From Marsupella aquatica (Eukaryota; Marchantiophyta), in contig OZ316896.1 of NCBI GenBank assembly GCA_973895155.1, positions 12,710,001 through 12,774,000 of the forward strand: 64,000 nucleotides of DNA. Direction: 5' to 3'. Shown in pieces: positions 49,355 through 59,749 of the stretch; positions within the stretch are counted from its first letter, which is position 1; each line of letters opens with the position of its first letter. The translations under genes and the position numbers were made by a program. Under the pieces are notes generated by a model that was given only the letters and a program-made list of their open reading frames with translations, was not told the origin of the DNA and searched no databases.

Positions 49355-49491
49355 ATTGACTTGGTGGTGGAGGGCTGACATATTCACTCTTCCTGGGAGA
49401 GTGAGGCTTGCTGATTTAAGAGTCTATAGACAAATTCCTCTCGGTGACCCTTTTATAGAGTTTTGACCAGGTGGTGGAGGGCTGAGGCATT
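49355..49491. repeat. ~105-bp tandem repeat, part left of the Harbinger insertion
   Basis: GACTTGGTGGTGGAG at 49360 recurs as GACCAGGTGGTGGAG at 49465, with ACAAATTCCTCTCGGTGACC between. The second unit is cut by the Harbinger element and resumes at 61657. Confidence 0.7.
49489..49491. other. Target site duplication ATT, left
   Basis: ATT directly before the left terminal inverted repeat; the same ATT follows the right one at 61657-61659. Three bases is the duplication length of PIF/Harbinger transposons. Confidence 0.7.
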
Positions 49492-49508
49492 AGGGCGTCT
49501 CAGACCTA
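49492..49508 (+). repeat. Left terminal inverted repeat of the Harbinger element
   Basis: AGGGCGTCTCAGACCTA, 17 bp, perfect match to the reverse complement of 61640-61656. Confidence 0.85.
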
Positions 49509-49774
49509 GGAAAAGCAGACTTAACGATCGTCGTTAACCCTGCAGTTAAAGACATTCTCGTAACTCAAATGGTACGCCTAAAATGTTGTCGTTAACATTT
49601 GGCCGCAGAAATTGGCCGTTGCCCGTTCCCGCAACAGGGAATAGTAGTCTTTCCCTGTTTTTGCGGGACACTGCTCCCGACACTACTATTTTGAACCCGG
49701 CCCTCCACCATATCTCACTTTCATTCTGCGCTGGTTTTCTTCGAGCATTGTCGAAAGTCACTGCCGGTAAAGCT

Positions 49775-49865
49775 TTGTTGGAGAGGTGGACGTCGGCATT
49801 GCTGCAGCTGTTTGCAATAGAGGTGGACGTCGCTTTGTTGGAGAGGTGGACATCGCTGCAACAGA
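49775..49865 (+). repeat. Subterminal repeats of the Harbinger element
   Basis: GAGGTGGACGTCG or a close variant occurs three times at ~25-45-bp spacing. Two of them lie in a longer CTTTGTTGGAGAGGTGGAC unit. Subterminal repeats in such elements are often binding sites for the transposase or its Myb-like partner; that role is inferred here. Confidence 0.6.
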
Positions 49866-50125
49866 GTGCTGAAGCTCTTTTGCGCCCACACTCAGTATTG
49901 ACCCGGGAGATTGGAATGCGCATATAGGACTGCGGAGGGCGTCAGTGCATAGACGATTGAGGAGATTGAGCTGGGGATTGAGCTTGAGGTTGCATTTGAA
50001 GCTTGAAGCAGGGCAAAAAATTAAGTGAGTTACCGTCCATCATTCTAGTGCCCTTCGGTTTACACTATTTGTGATATGAGAATCAGACGGACAAATTCAT
50101 GTGATTGTTTTCGTAGTTTTGCAAG

Positions 50126-50623
50126 GCAAAGGATTTATTTTTGAGTGCAATGGTGTTGTACACATCGTTAGCTCAAGTTGAAGATTACAGAGTGAATGGA
50201 CATACGATTGCTCAAGTGCCTACACTAGCCTACATTGCAAACTTTGTTGCTGAAAATCTTTATCCTAAAAAATTCATGTACATGTCATGTCCAGCACTAA
50301 TGCCAACAGGACATCTATGTGGGAAGTCATTAGAGTTTGGTCACAACTGTCAGCATTCCTCGTTGTTTGGAAAACCAAAATTCAGATTTCATCTTATTTT
50401 GTTTGGTGCTGTCTATGGAGGGGTTCCGCCCATCCGTGCTAAAATATGGGATGCAACTGAGACTATCTTGGATTGCTCTCCATGTGAGTTTGCAAGTTGT
50501 TCAGAATCTGAGCAGATTGCCTACGTTCTGTCATTGACTCAAGTCACACCTGTGGTTGAAGTTATCTTCAAAATTCCTGATCATGAAATCCATGTGAAGA
50601 GAATTCAATTAGTAATTCACTGA
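50126..50623 (+). CDS. RPA large-subunit C-terminal-like OB-fold protein (partial, truncated)
   Basis: The open frame most likely begins at an internal exon boundary after AG at 50124-50125; the first in-frame ATG is at 50150. It resembles the C-terminal OB fold of replication protein A subunit 1 (Rep_fac-A_C): a YMSCPA...LCG zinc-ribbon start, a second pair of ligands in GHNCQH (His replacing Cys), KFRFHLILF, an IRAKIWDATETILDCS helix-strand, then EVIFKI and EIHVKRI. RPA binds single-stranded DNA in replication and repair. The last ~6 codons before the stop come from the antisense of the retro-fragment, so the original exon was cut at about 50600. A possible continuation is at 57463-57648. 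Lies inside Harbinger ends, where such a gene is not expected. Confidence 0.6.
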   Translation, partial: AKDLFLSAMVLYTSLAQVEDYRVNGHTIAQVPTLAYIANFVAENLYPKKFMYMSCPALMPTGHLCGKSLEFGHNCQHSSLFGKPKFRFHLILFGAVYGGVPPIRAKIWDATETILDCSPCEFASCSESEQIAYVLSLTQVTPVVEVIFKIPDHEIHVKRIQLVIH

Positions 50624-52048
50624 TCTCTTTCTCAAGCTTAGGTGCTAGGTCCCGCCCCAAGTTCAGTTCCCTTCCTTCTCCTAAGTCGAGCTTCCGGTAT
50701 TGCCGTGCTTGGATCATATTAATCTGCTTCTTCAAATTTGGGTCCAGCCCGGCCTCCAGCCTCTCCAGTCTCATACCTCCATAGACTAGAATCTTGGCTG
50801 TACTAGCCGAGTCGGTTGACTTAATTTCTCCATTTTTATCCGCAGACTGTTCCCTTGTCGGTCTATTCGGTTTTGAATTGGTTGTCGGCTTCCCTTCCCG
50901 ACTCGGCTCTGGGTTGTTTCTGCGTATTTCATCCATTCTTGCTTCTTGAGGGTCAGGCCGTTGTGCTCTTCCGGCTTCTAGTAGGGCCTCAATTTGTTCT
51001 GCCCTTGTGATTGGTTTGTAAGCCGATCCCCTTGTATTTAATTTGTTGCTGATGATCGATGGCGTTGTGGATCCCGTCGGCTCTGCCACAACGACTGAGG
51101 AAAATCCACTGTCCGTGCTGCAGCTCCCCACCTAGCCGTTTCATCCAACTGGTCCACCTCTTTTACTTCCTCCAAAATTGAAGCTAAAAAGGTGGATTCT
51201 ATTGTAAAGCAGTCCTCGGTCTCTTCTTCGCCCTCCTCCAAGCTACTCTCCATAGGCTCTTGCCATAGTCCGTTGGGGGGCACCTCTGATCCAAAGACAC
51301 TTTCTTTGGTTAGGTCAGTGAGGCATTCTAGCCAACGTACTTCATCGATTGACTCCAGTCCACTGTCGTACCCATCTACTTCCCTGATGCTTTTCCTACG
51401 GTCATCCTTAGTGTCCCAGGATATCATGATAGAAGGGGTCCCAAAAGAGAACTCCTTCTTACCCCAATCTTCTATTACCTTGGCTAGGTACAACCATGGC
51501 CTGCCAATTAATAGTCGGAATGACGTAGGGTTCACTGGTTTCATCACTACATAGTTAATGCTAAAGAAGATACCTCCTATCTCAGTCTTGATGCCGGTTA
51601 ACACCCCCGTGGGAATGACTTGATACCCATTGGCCATGTTTAACACTCTTCCAGTCATCTCCGGTGTTAGACCCCATCCTTTTGCTGTTGAATCAATCAT
51701 AATATATACCCCGGATCCTCCATCAATGGGCACCCGCAGTAATATTTCTCCTTGAATCATTAATGGTAATGCTGGGGCTCCTTGATCTTCTCCTATCATC
51801 AACACGTCGGATCTGGTTGCTACCTTGGGTAATCTCGGCTTGCCGAGAACTGCCTTCCTTAACTGTTTCTGAAAGTACGGGCTATTTTTCAACAGTTGAC
51901 CTACTGTTGCCGAGACTCTAGATTCTAGTACATCTTTAGCCAGGTCATATGGGACTATCGGCTTCTCGTCTGGTGGTGTCTCCATCTTGGTTTCGGCCTG
52001 TTTCTTCACGCTAGTTTCCACAGCCGTTGGTTCTTCCAAAGCAAACAA
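50600..52048 (-). pseudogene. Retrotransposon protease and pre-reverse-transcriptase linker
   Basis: A 336-codon frame (52048-51038) holds a retropepsin-like domain: VPIDGGSGVYIMID near the active site, then a MANGYQV and GGIFFSINYVV strand pair and FRLLIGRPWLY, typical of Ty3 proteases. The usual DSG/DTG triplet reads DGG. After a frameshift the frame 51131-50568 continues with an acidic/basic linker and ends in a REL.LGRDLAP.LEKEISELLIEF block, which in Ty3 polyproteins lies just before reverse transcriptase. The domain itself is missing because the fragment stops there. Confidence 0.75.
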
Positions 52049-52079
52049 TGCTTTTGCTCATTCCACATCCTTGGCTATG

Positions 52080-53870
52080 GCTTCGATATTCTCCAGGGTT
52101 TCTAATTCTCAGAGTTGTTCTTTAACACTAGCCGTAATAGAGGGGTAGAACAACTTAGGGTGATCTTGGTTGAAGTCGCTGTCCTGTGAAGGATTGGGGT
52201 CACTGGTGAGCTCATGGCTTACCTGTGTTGCCGGCGCCTTTCCTTCCCCTTCCGTTGATGTTGCCGAAGAGTTGATCCTTTCTTCCTTAACCTTCCCTTT
52301 ATTTTTGGCCAGCCCATCCCACCTTTCCTTCCTTCTGGTGGATCGAGTAGAGACCCGGTAGCAATCCTGGTCCAAATCTTCTTCTGAGAATGTTGATAAG
52401 GCCTCGGCCTCATCATCAGATGGTCTGAACTCTGCCTCGGCATCCGTTTGCCATCCGAGTTCGATGTGGTTGATTTGAACTCCTCCTAGTGTAGTACCTG
52501 GCGGTAAAACCTTGACTGGCAAGAGCTTATGATTTGCGGCCAGGCCTGCCAACCAAGTAGGACATTGTCCTAGCATGTGACCCTCCTGTCGGCATCCCAT
52601 ACATAGCTGAGCTAGTTGCCCATCACCTTGTTTGCGTGCATTCAGGCATTCTCTAGCAAAATGGCCAGGTTGACCACAATTATAGCATGCCGCAAATCTT
52701 TGCACATTCAGCCTAGGAGGTACTGACGGATTCTGAATAATCCGAGGATACATCTCTCCTGGATTGTTCCTTAATCCTGACCAGAGAGATGCAGGTCGGT
52801 TGGATAGATCTCGTGCTCCAGTCTCATTGATGCCGAAAACACTATCAGCAACATCTCCTAGGAAGTACTCTACTTCTCCCTAACACGGTCTGACCTCGGC
52901 CACATGCCGAACATGACTGGTATTAAGTTTAGGACATGCATCTTTATGGTGTCCAGTTTTATAACATAAGGCACACCATACAGAGCTATCCTCCTGTACT
53001 ACCTTCTTCTTTGGCTTTATCTCTGCTATGATAGCCTTAAGCTGCTCGGTAAGAGCTACGATGTTATCTGATTGGCATTTTAGCCTCTAGTTTGACTTTC
53101 AACTTCCCCCTCCTTCTACCCTTCATTTTCCTAGATTTTTCTTCTTCAAAACTAGAAGATGACTCACCCTTGCTACTTCCACTATCCGAGCTTGAGTTAT
53201 CACTTCTTGACTTCTTAGAATGTTTCTTTTTCTTATCTTTTTTCTTATGGGGTGATCCTTCCTCCGATGAGGAACTCTCAGACTTAAGCTATTTCTTCCG
53301 GCTTGTGATATCTGCATTAATGTATAATTGAATATCCTTAATTGCCTCGGCCAAGGTCTCTGGGTTCTCCTTCCTAATTGCAAAACTTATCTTTTGTGGC
53401 AAAGCATTCACCAACCATTGAAGTTGCATACCTTCAGATGCATTGGTTTTTGTACGTCTTACCAACTTTTGGAAGCGTTGCAAGAACTTCCTGAAGGATT
53501 TGTTCTCCTTGAACCGAAGTCATCCCAACTTCAGCACTGCTAACTCTGAAGTTCCAATGGGTCAAAACTCTTTGACAAATAGTGATCTGAAGGTATTCCA
53601 GCTGGCTTGATCTTCCACATCCAATGCTCTATACCAAGGCCTAGCCTCACCCTTGAACAGGTTGGGAAGAATTTGCATTTTGATGGTTGATTCTCCATTT
53701 GCTACAGCGGTTCCTTCAAAGTCATCCAACCATTCGTCCGGATCCTCATCTCCTCTCCCATGAAAGGCCTTGTAGTGAATGCGTGACCGTTGGCTCAGTC
53801 TGGTCCCTGGCCTCTTGTCTGGCCGTGCCTCTGGTTCCCCCATGTTGGTTGGGGACTCACTTCTCCTGAC
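52080..53870 (-). pseudogene. Retrotransposon gag with three CCHC zinc knuckles
   Basis: The N-terminal capsid part (53843-53562) has the retrotrans_gag pattern DPDEWLDDFE...LPNLFKGEARPWY.AL...W..F...F, continuing in 53483-53289 with WLVNALP. Three CCHC knuckles follow: CALCYKTGHHKDAC (52934-52975), CYNCGQPGHFAREC (52646-52687) and CMGCRQEGHMLGQC (52562-52603). Several in-frame stops interrupt the frame, so it is not functional. Three knuckles is more than the usual one or two. Confidence 0.8.
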
Positions 53871-54066
53871 CGACTCTTCTTCTGGTATTTCTTCTTCGAT
53901 GCCACTTTCAGTTACGGAGTTACCAGCTCTTTCTGCCCCTCTCAGTCGCTATGTATCATGCCACCCGACGAGCTCTCTCCCGTTGAATCGCTCTTTCCTC
54001 CCTCGGCGTAGGTTCAGTCATTACCTACGCTTCCTTCCTAACTTCATATCTCACGGCGTAAGAAAT

Positions 54067-54470
54067 GCCCCCTCCATCTAGCGCCAAAAATGTGGTGCAT
54101 CCCATGACTCCCCAAACCCAAGAAACCCCTCTGCACAAGCCGATTCCCGCAGATTTCATCCTTGGCGAGGCCGTTTCCACGGCTTAGCGGCATGGGACGC
54201 TGCTAATCCTCTACTACTACTACTATTAACATTTTACACACATATACTGGACAGATCCTTCATCAGGTCATGAGATACGTAGTCGGCCTAATCTAGGCCT
54301 TCCCTTGTCTTCCCCTCACTTTTCTTAGGTATATTTGGATTCCGCCGCCGGAATGATCCCCAATTGGCTTGGTTAAGCCGCTAAGACCTCTCTCAGCTTG
54401 ACACATCCAACTCTCACTCCCTTGCTTGCTTCCCTTCTCTATATTAGTCGATGTGGGCACTCTTCACACA
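54067..54470 (-). mobile_element. Probable LTR end and primer-binding site
   Basis: On the minus strand a segment ending GATGCACCACA (54091) is followed after five T by TGGCGCTAGATGGAGGGG (54086-54067), placed like an LTR 3' end followed by a TGGCGC-type primer-binding site, ahead of gag. A matching TG-start may be TGTGTGAAGAG at 54470 (about 380 bp), but I found no second LTR copy and no polypurine tract, so the other boundary is a guess. Confidence 0.45.
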
Positions 54471-55011
54471 AGTTAATGCGACACACAAATAGCAAAATGA
54501 CTCCTTCTGACTGAGTTATACCATGCACTTGCCATACAAACAATACATCTCATACACAAGCTCTGCGAACTAAGCCGTGAGGCCAACTCTATTAAGCTCT
54601 TAGGCATGAGGAAACATGAATATACACAAGGATCACTGTATAACTAACCGAGAGCTTCTCTTACTACTTTATCCCAGCCCTGCTGGTGCAACTAAAAACT
54701 TGCTAAAGAAGAGGCCCTTAACTCCCCGCAGCCCAGGTACTTATCCTGGTTGTGGATCCGCCTGATTCCTTGCAGCGTAAGCCTAATCTACATATCTGTA
54801 ATCTACCTAACTGTAATCTATCTATGTACAGCGAGGCAGGAGCACAAGTATCGCCCTTACCCGTGGATCCGCAATCCCACTAATCTAAGTGTCAGGGCTG
54901 TCTCCTGGTCCTGATCCTAAGTCTAAACTTGGAGATCAGCGCCCGTCCTGCCCACTCACGCCTCCTACCTCCATGTTCGCCCTCCCTAAAAGGAATGGTG
55001 CCCTTGCACCG
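54471..55011. other. Noncoding segment between LTR-like sequence and coiled-coil ORF
   Basis: No frame of note. It could be part of a longer LTR or the 3' untranslated part of the retroelement. Confidence 0.35.
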
Positions 55012-57060
55012 TCACGACACCGGTGGCGGATCCTCAATGGACGCCCCTAATGCTTCCTCCGCAACCACTACCGTTGGTCCGTCCTCTGACAGATTACCTG
55101 CCCCGGACCGAGTCAACTCTTCATCGGCCTGACTGGGTCCACCCTCGGCTTCGGCCTTGGCCACGGCCTCCGATACGGTTATGGCCTTCCCGACATGTTC
55201 TAGTGGAGGATCCAGTACCTCGGCTTCATTACTGGTTGTCCCGGCCTCGGCCTTGCCATCCCCACTTCCTAGGACCGATGGATCCACCGTAGTGTCGATG
55301 CCGGAGGTTGGTGCCGTGTTTACCTTCTCGGTCACAACGGCTTGAGAAGCCGTATAACTCCCAGACCTAGAAGGTTTTCGCTTCTTCTTCTTCCCTATTT
55401 CGACAGCTGGTTCCTTTCCCTTGCCACTTACCTCCGGCACCGGGGTGAGTGTCTCGGCTTGTCCTTCGGCCGGTACTACCCCTGGCAACTGGGTTGCCCC
55501 AATTGGAGTTGGACCTGATGAAGCCAAGCACTTAAATATTGCGGCTTGTTTCTTTAGCCGCTCTGTTTGGTTGTCGGCCCGCTGCTGTAAGTTCTCCATC
55601 TTCCTCGTGCTTTCCTCCAACTCCTCCTGGGTCTCGTCCAGGTCCTTGCGCGCCTCCTCCAGCTCCTTCTGGGCCTCTTCTAACTCAATCCGGGCTTCTT
55701 GCAATTCTTTCCCTAAGGTAGCCCTCTCTTCCTGCGTTGCTCTTAGCTCCTTGTCGAGCTCCTTCACGACTTCAGACTCCATCTTATCCATCTTGGCATA
55801 AGTTTGATCGAGCTGGTCATCTTTCTCCTGCAGGTCGGCCTTGAAGCTGGCCATCAGGGATGCAAGCTCCTGCTGTAGCGCAATGATCCCTTGATAGGCC
55901 TTCCTTAACTCGGCCTCCTTTTTCTCAAGGGCTCCGCGGATATCCTTGAGTTCCCCCTTTAATGCCCTCTCCCTTCTTTGGGTCTCTGCCATGGCCCGAT
56001 TGTTGGTTGCTAAGTGGGCCTCCTCTGGGTCCCTTAGCTCCCGCTTCCACTTCTCTCTTTCCTTGACTTCGCCGACCAACTCTCCTTGGGTCCGAGTCAG
56101 TTTATCTTTGATAATCTGATTGTCAGACTGAGCGGCATCTAATTGCCCTTGCATGATGTTTAGCTCATGCTGCTTAATCCGCAACTCATCTTGGGCTTTC
56201 CTGGCCGCCTGTAGGCCTTCTGCCTTGGCTTCCCTCTCCCTAAGCCGTCGGATGACCTCGTCCTTCTTGCTTCTCTCCAAAGCCACCGCTTCTTCTAATC
56301 GGCGCTTCTCCAACATTTCCCTTTGGAAAAAGGGTCTCTGCTCCAACTCCTCCCCAAAGATGCTGAGCGCAAGTTCCCCACACATCTCTCCGTACTCCAT
56401 GGCTCTATCCTTAGGATAGGTGGAGTAAGTAGAAGTCATTGGCATCAACCACCGTGGCCTCTGCTCCCAAGCCGCCTTGCGGATCTCTTCAATCGTGGCT
56501 ATCTGAGGGTTGCTTCTTTTTTTGGCAAATCGCCTGATGTCCTCTGGCCAATCTCCTCCTGGTAAATCTTCTCCCTAGCCAGGGCTGCCCTCTCTTCCTC
56601 CTTGAGTCGCTCCTAAAACTCTTGTGCTATCTGTTTTATGCTGTCGACATCCGGTGGGGGAGACTTGGGGCTGCTCTGCTGGGTGGGGTCCACTCGTGGC
56701 TGCCGTGGATGTTTCTCCTAGCACGGTTGCCTTTGTCCACCCCTCCGTGCTACCCTTTAACTCCCAATGTATGTCGTTGCAGCGATTGATGGCTTCCCGG
56801 ATGCCGACAATTCTGTTTTTGCAAAACAGAAGGTCATCAAGATGATTGGCAGTAGGAGTCCACAAAAACTTAGCCTTGATAAGTTCTCCTCCTAAGAAGG
56901 CAGACTTTTGCAGCTCCCACAGTCGAGCGAGCTCCTACCATTCTCAAGCTGCTCTCTCCGATTCTTCATCCTCGTAGGTCCCAATGTACTCAATTGCTTG
57001 TTTGAACAAGCATCCCCAAAAATGTGCAGCTTGATTGACGTTGCTCGTACCCTCCTTGAG
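55012..57060 (-). pseudogene. Long coiled-coil ORF of retrotransposon type
   Basis: The main open frame (56448-55012, 478 codons) is a long heptad-rich coiled coil: EKRRLEEAVALERSKKDEV and then repeats of E-L-x-E-A-x-x-E-L between residues ~60 and 300. A Pro/Ser/Thr/Val-rich acidic tail follows. Upstream on the same strand the reading continues, with a few stops and shifts, through 56865-56575 (LWTPTANHLDDLLFCKNRI) back to ~57060 (HFWGCLFKQAIEYIG). The original protein therefore probably exceeded 650 aa. I do not recognise the family. Its position before an LTR-like segment suggests an extra 3' ORF of a plant Ty3-type element, but a captured host gene fragment is possible. Confidence 0.5.
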
Positions 57061-57462
57061 TTTGATTTCCGGTATCTACTCCTGCCCAGAGTGCTTGCCT
57101 AAGCAGCTGATAGCTGGCCTCCCGTAGTCGTCTGCCTAGTTCGCTTGCAAATGAACCATCATTCTTTGCGAGCGGTCCTTACCCCTCTCCCTGCCTGGTC
57201 TTCCCTCCCGTTGGTTACCCCTAGCCGCCGTCACTTAGCGCATCCTAACCCTAATCGTGTTCTCACCCCCGACGACCTTACTTTCGGCCTCGGCCCAGGT
57301 TCCATAGTCACCCTTAATTGTTTATATTTTCCTTGTTTTGTTTACTATACTAATGTGTTTCCAGGGTACACTCCCGTTTTCCCCACTTAACTGGCCTAGT
57401 GATTCCTGGCTAGGCATCACAAGGGCTCACCTTGAGTGCCTAAGCCCCTCTCTTTGCACTTA

Positions 57463-57648
57463 GGTCGGAGTCGCACACCAGGTGAATATGGTAAACATGC
57501 TCAGCAATCCAGTCCTACTGTTGATAATACTTTGAGGCCCTCAATTCCCGATATCAGCCCAATAGATAGGCTGACTGTGTCTGGAAAAGCCATCGCAAAA
57601 CTTCTTAGAAGGCTGCAGGAACAATTGAACTTAGATGACATCCAGTAA
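57463..57648 (+). other. Short open frame, possible last exon of the RPA-like gene
   Basis: From an AG at 57462-57463 the frame runs 61 codons to a stop at 57646-57648. It ends in DRLTVSGKAIAKLLRRLQEQL, a plausible amphipathic helix. It follows the retro-fragment and precedes the transposase on the same strand as the RPA-like exon. I could not find a donor with matching phase at the 50.6-kb end, so the link is only a suggestion. Confidence 0.25.
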
Positions 57649-57844
57649 TTATGTTCGTGAATTAGAAGCATTACCTTGGTGCAGAGATTTACTTTATTGA
57701 GTACAAGTGATGTCTTCATTCGCAACAATTGTATGCCTGAAAGCAAAATATTATGACATGTTGATGTCTCTTTGGACTGGATTATTGGGTACACTTGATC
57801 TTTTTGCTCACTGCTTCATGTTTATTGCAAATCTAGGGTTCACC

Positions 57845-59351
57845 ATGCCACGTGTTTTAGACAGACAAAGGGTGTTGAGGGAAGTGAAGGAGCAACTGTA
57901 CATGTCCATTCTCATGGACAGCTCAAGTAGTGAGAGTGTTGAGTTTAGCAGTGACTCAAACTCCTCAACATTGGACCTGTTTAGTGATGCACAAGATACT
58001 GTCAGTAAATCAGACCAGGAATATGAAACCTCCCGTGACATTGAGGTTGGAGGTGACCCATTTGATTTTATGCCAAAGCCTACTGAAATCATGGAATTGT
58101 ATTTTGTCATGGATAATACTCGGTATTTTGTGGATAAGCCTATGACTATTAAGTCTAGGGACTTTGCTGAGAATCTTTTTGAAAACCTCCCACCTAAGCT
58201 GTTCAGGCAAATGACGTGCATGGACAAGGACTCTTTCTTTACGCTGGTGAATATGATTGAATCTCATCCGGTTTTTATAAATGATTCCCCTTATGAGCAG
58301 GCTCCAGTTTGCTTGCAGTTGGCAGTCACCTTGGACAGGCTTGGCCATGATGGAAATGGGGCTTGCTTGAATCATATGATTCCCACTTGGGGTGTCAGTA
58401 ATGGGTCGTTGTGCAATTTCACTATCCGATGTTTCAAGGCTTTGGAGGACGCTTTGGCTGTGCATTTGCAGTGGCCAGACAAACAGGAACGAGCTCGGAT
58501 TTCAAATGAATTTGTAGAGAAAGGGTTTCCTGGGTGTGTTGGCCTCATCGATGGCACACTTATCCCACTCTCCCAACGCCCAAAGGATTCAGGAGAGTGT
58601 TACTTTGATAGAAAGTGTCGATACTCGATCAATGCTCAAGTAGTTTGTGATGAAAGGCACAAGATCTTGTACCTCTATACTGGTATGGACACTGCCCCTT
58701 TCTTATCACTAGCAGCATATATAGTCAAAATTTGCTATTTAGTTAAGTGGCCAAGCTTTGTCACTACTCACTTGGTGTTGTTGGTGAGCAGGAATGCCTG
58801 GATCAGTGTTTGATCTCACTTGCTTGAAACGGAGCAAGTTGTGGAGAAGATGCAGCGAGAATGGTCAGGACTTGTTTGAGGAGGGGCAATACTTGTTGGG
58901 TGATTTTGGATATCAGGCGTCTAAGTATTTTGTTGCAGCCTTCAAGAAATATGATACGTTAGTGGACAAGGAGGACTTCAACTTCTGTGTGGCAAAAGCT
59001 AGAGTTACAAATGAGCATTGCATAGGTGTTTTAAAAAGTTGTTGGTTCTCTCTGAAAGAAATTAGAATTCAATTGAAAACCACCAAGGAACACTTGTGGA
59101 TGGTTAGGTGGATAGGAATTTGTGCACGATTGCACAACTATGTGCTTAGCAAGAATGATCTCTGGAGTGAGGAGGATGAAGAAATAATCCTTGAAGGGTC
59201 CGAGCCTTTGGAGGAGGAAGGTCCTGAACAACAGAGGCCAAATCGTAGACGTCGAATTGCAAATCCCAGTTCTCGCTTGCAGGCTGTCATGGCAACTGCC
59301 TTAGCATTTCACAGGCAGCCAGGGGGATGTCTGTGGCCTGTTGCAACATAG
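57845..59351 (+). CDS. PIF/Harbinger DDE transposase (intact)
   Basis: Two exons, 57845-58682 and 58792-59351, separated by a 109-bp GT-AG intron and joining in frame (Y-T-G-M-P-G-S) to give 465 aa with no internal stop. It belongs to DDE_Tnp_4/HARBI1-type nucleases. Residues: GLIDGTLIPL (Asp 236), GMPGSVFD (Asp 287), LLGDFGYQ (Asp 317) and TNEHCIGVLKS (Glu 354). Asp 317 to Glu 354 has 36 residues between, but which Asp is the second catalytic one needs an alignment. Acidic N-terminus, basic C-terminal RRRRR-type patch. Start: ATG 57845 is preferred to the in-frame ATG 57707, because the upstream part is hydrophobic and unlike the family. It cuts and pastes the element with its Myb-like partner. 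Confidence 0.88.
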
Positions 59352-59745
59352 GATTTTAGAGTGGGTCATGAATAACATTCAAAGTTAGTGTGTAATGAAA
59401 GTGGAATTGTTTTTCATACTCCTGCTTGTGATGCATGCAAATTCTTAATTGTTACATGAAATTTTAGTAAAGTGTTTGGTTTAAGACATTCAAGAAAATT
59501 TTGCTTGAGCATGTTATGTTTGGAGAAGAATGACAAGAAACACTCAAACAGATTTTCTTTAGTGTAGAACGTGTTTTACAATTTAAACACTGTCAACTGT
59601 GCCTGCACTAAGCTCGGCACTAAGCTGCATTGACCTGTGCTACAACAAACCTCTGAATGTTGCTTCATAAGTTCTGAACAAGTTGATTCATCCTTGGAGG
59701 TATACTTCTACATGCCTAAGCACAGATATCCCTAGTACATGCAAG
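59352..59745. other. Intergenic gap between convergent Harbinger genes
   Basis: Separates the 3' ends of the transposase and the Myb-like gene; AT-rich, presumably both 3' UTRs. Confidence 0.5.
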
Positions 59746-59749
59746 TACA

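Larger units (their letters stand above)
50600..57440 (-). mobile_element. Decayed Ty3-type LTR retrotransposon fragment nested in the Harbinger element
   Basis: Read on the minus strand, the order is: a long coiled-coil ORF (57060 to 55012), a noncoding segment with LTR-end and primer-binding features (about 54470 to 54067), gag (53870 to ~52080), protease (52048 to 51038) and the linker that precedes reverse transcriptase (to ~50600). Reverse transcriptase, RNase H and integrase are absent. The left edge is not an LTR end; it joins the RPA-like exon within a GAATTC. The right edge lies somewhere between 57060 and 57463. In-frame stops and frameshifts show it is inactive. Confidence 0.7.

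Noticed and set aside
49546-49927. Open frames on both strands at the left end of the Harbinger element
   Set aside because: They run through subterminal repeats and are open on both strands because of the repeated units; no domain.
54929-56565. Plus-strand frames opposite the coiled-coil ORF
   Set aside because: Ser/Pro-rich antisense shadows of a Glu/Lys-rich coiled coil.
57241-57260. Telomere-like CCTAACCCTAA
   Set aside because: Only about one and a half units; chance.
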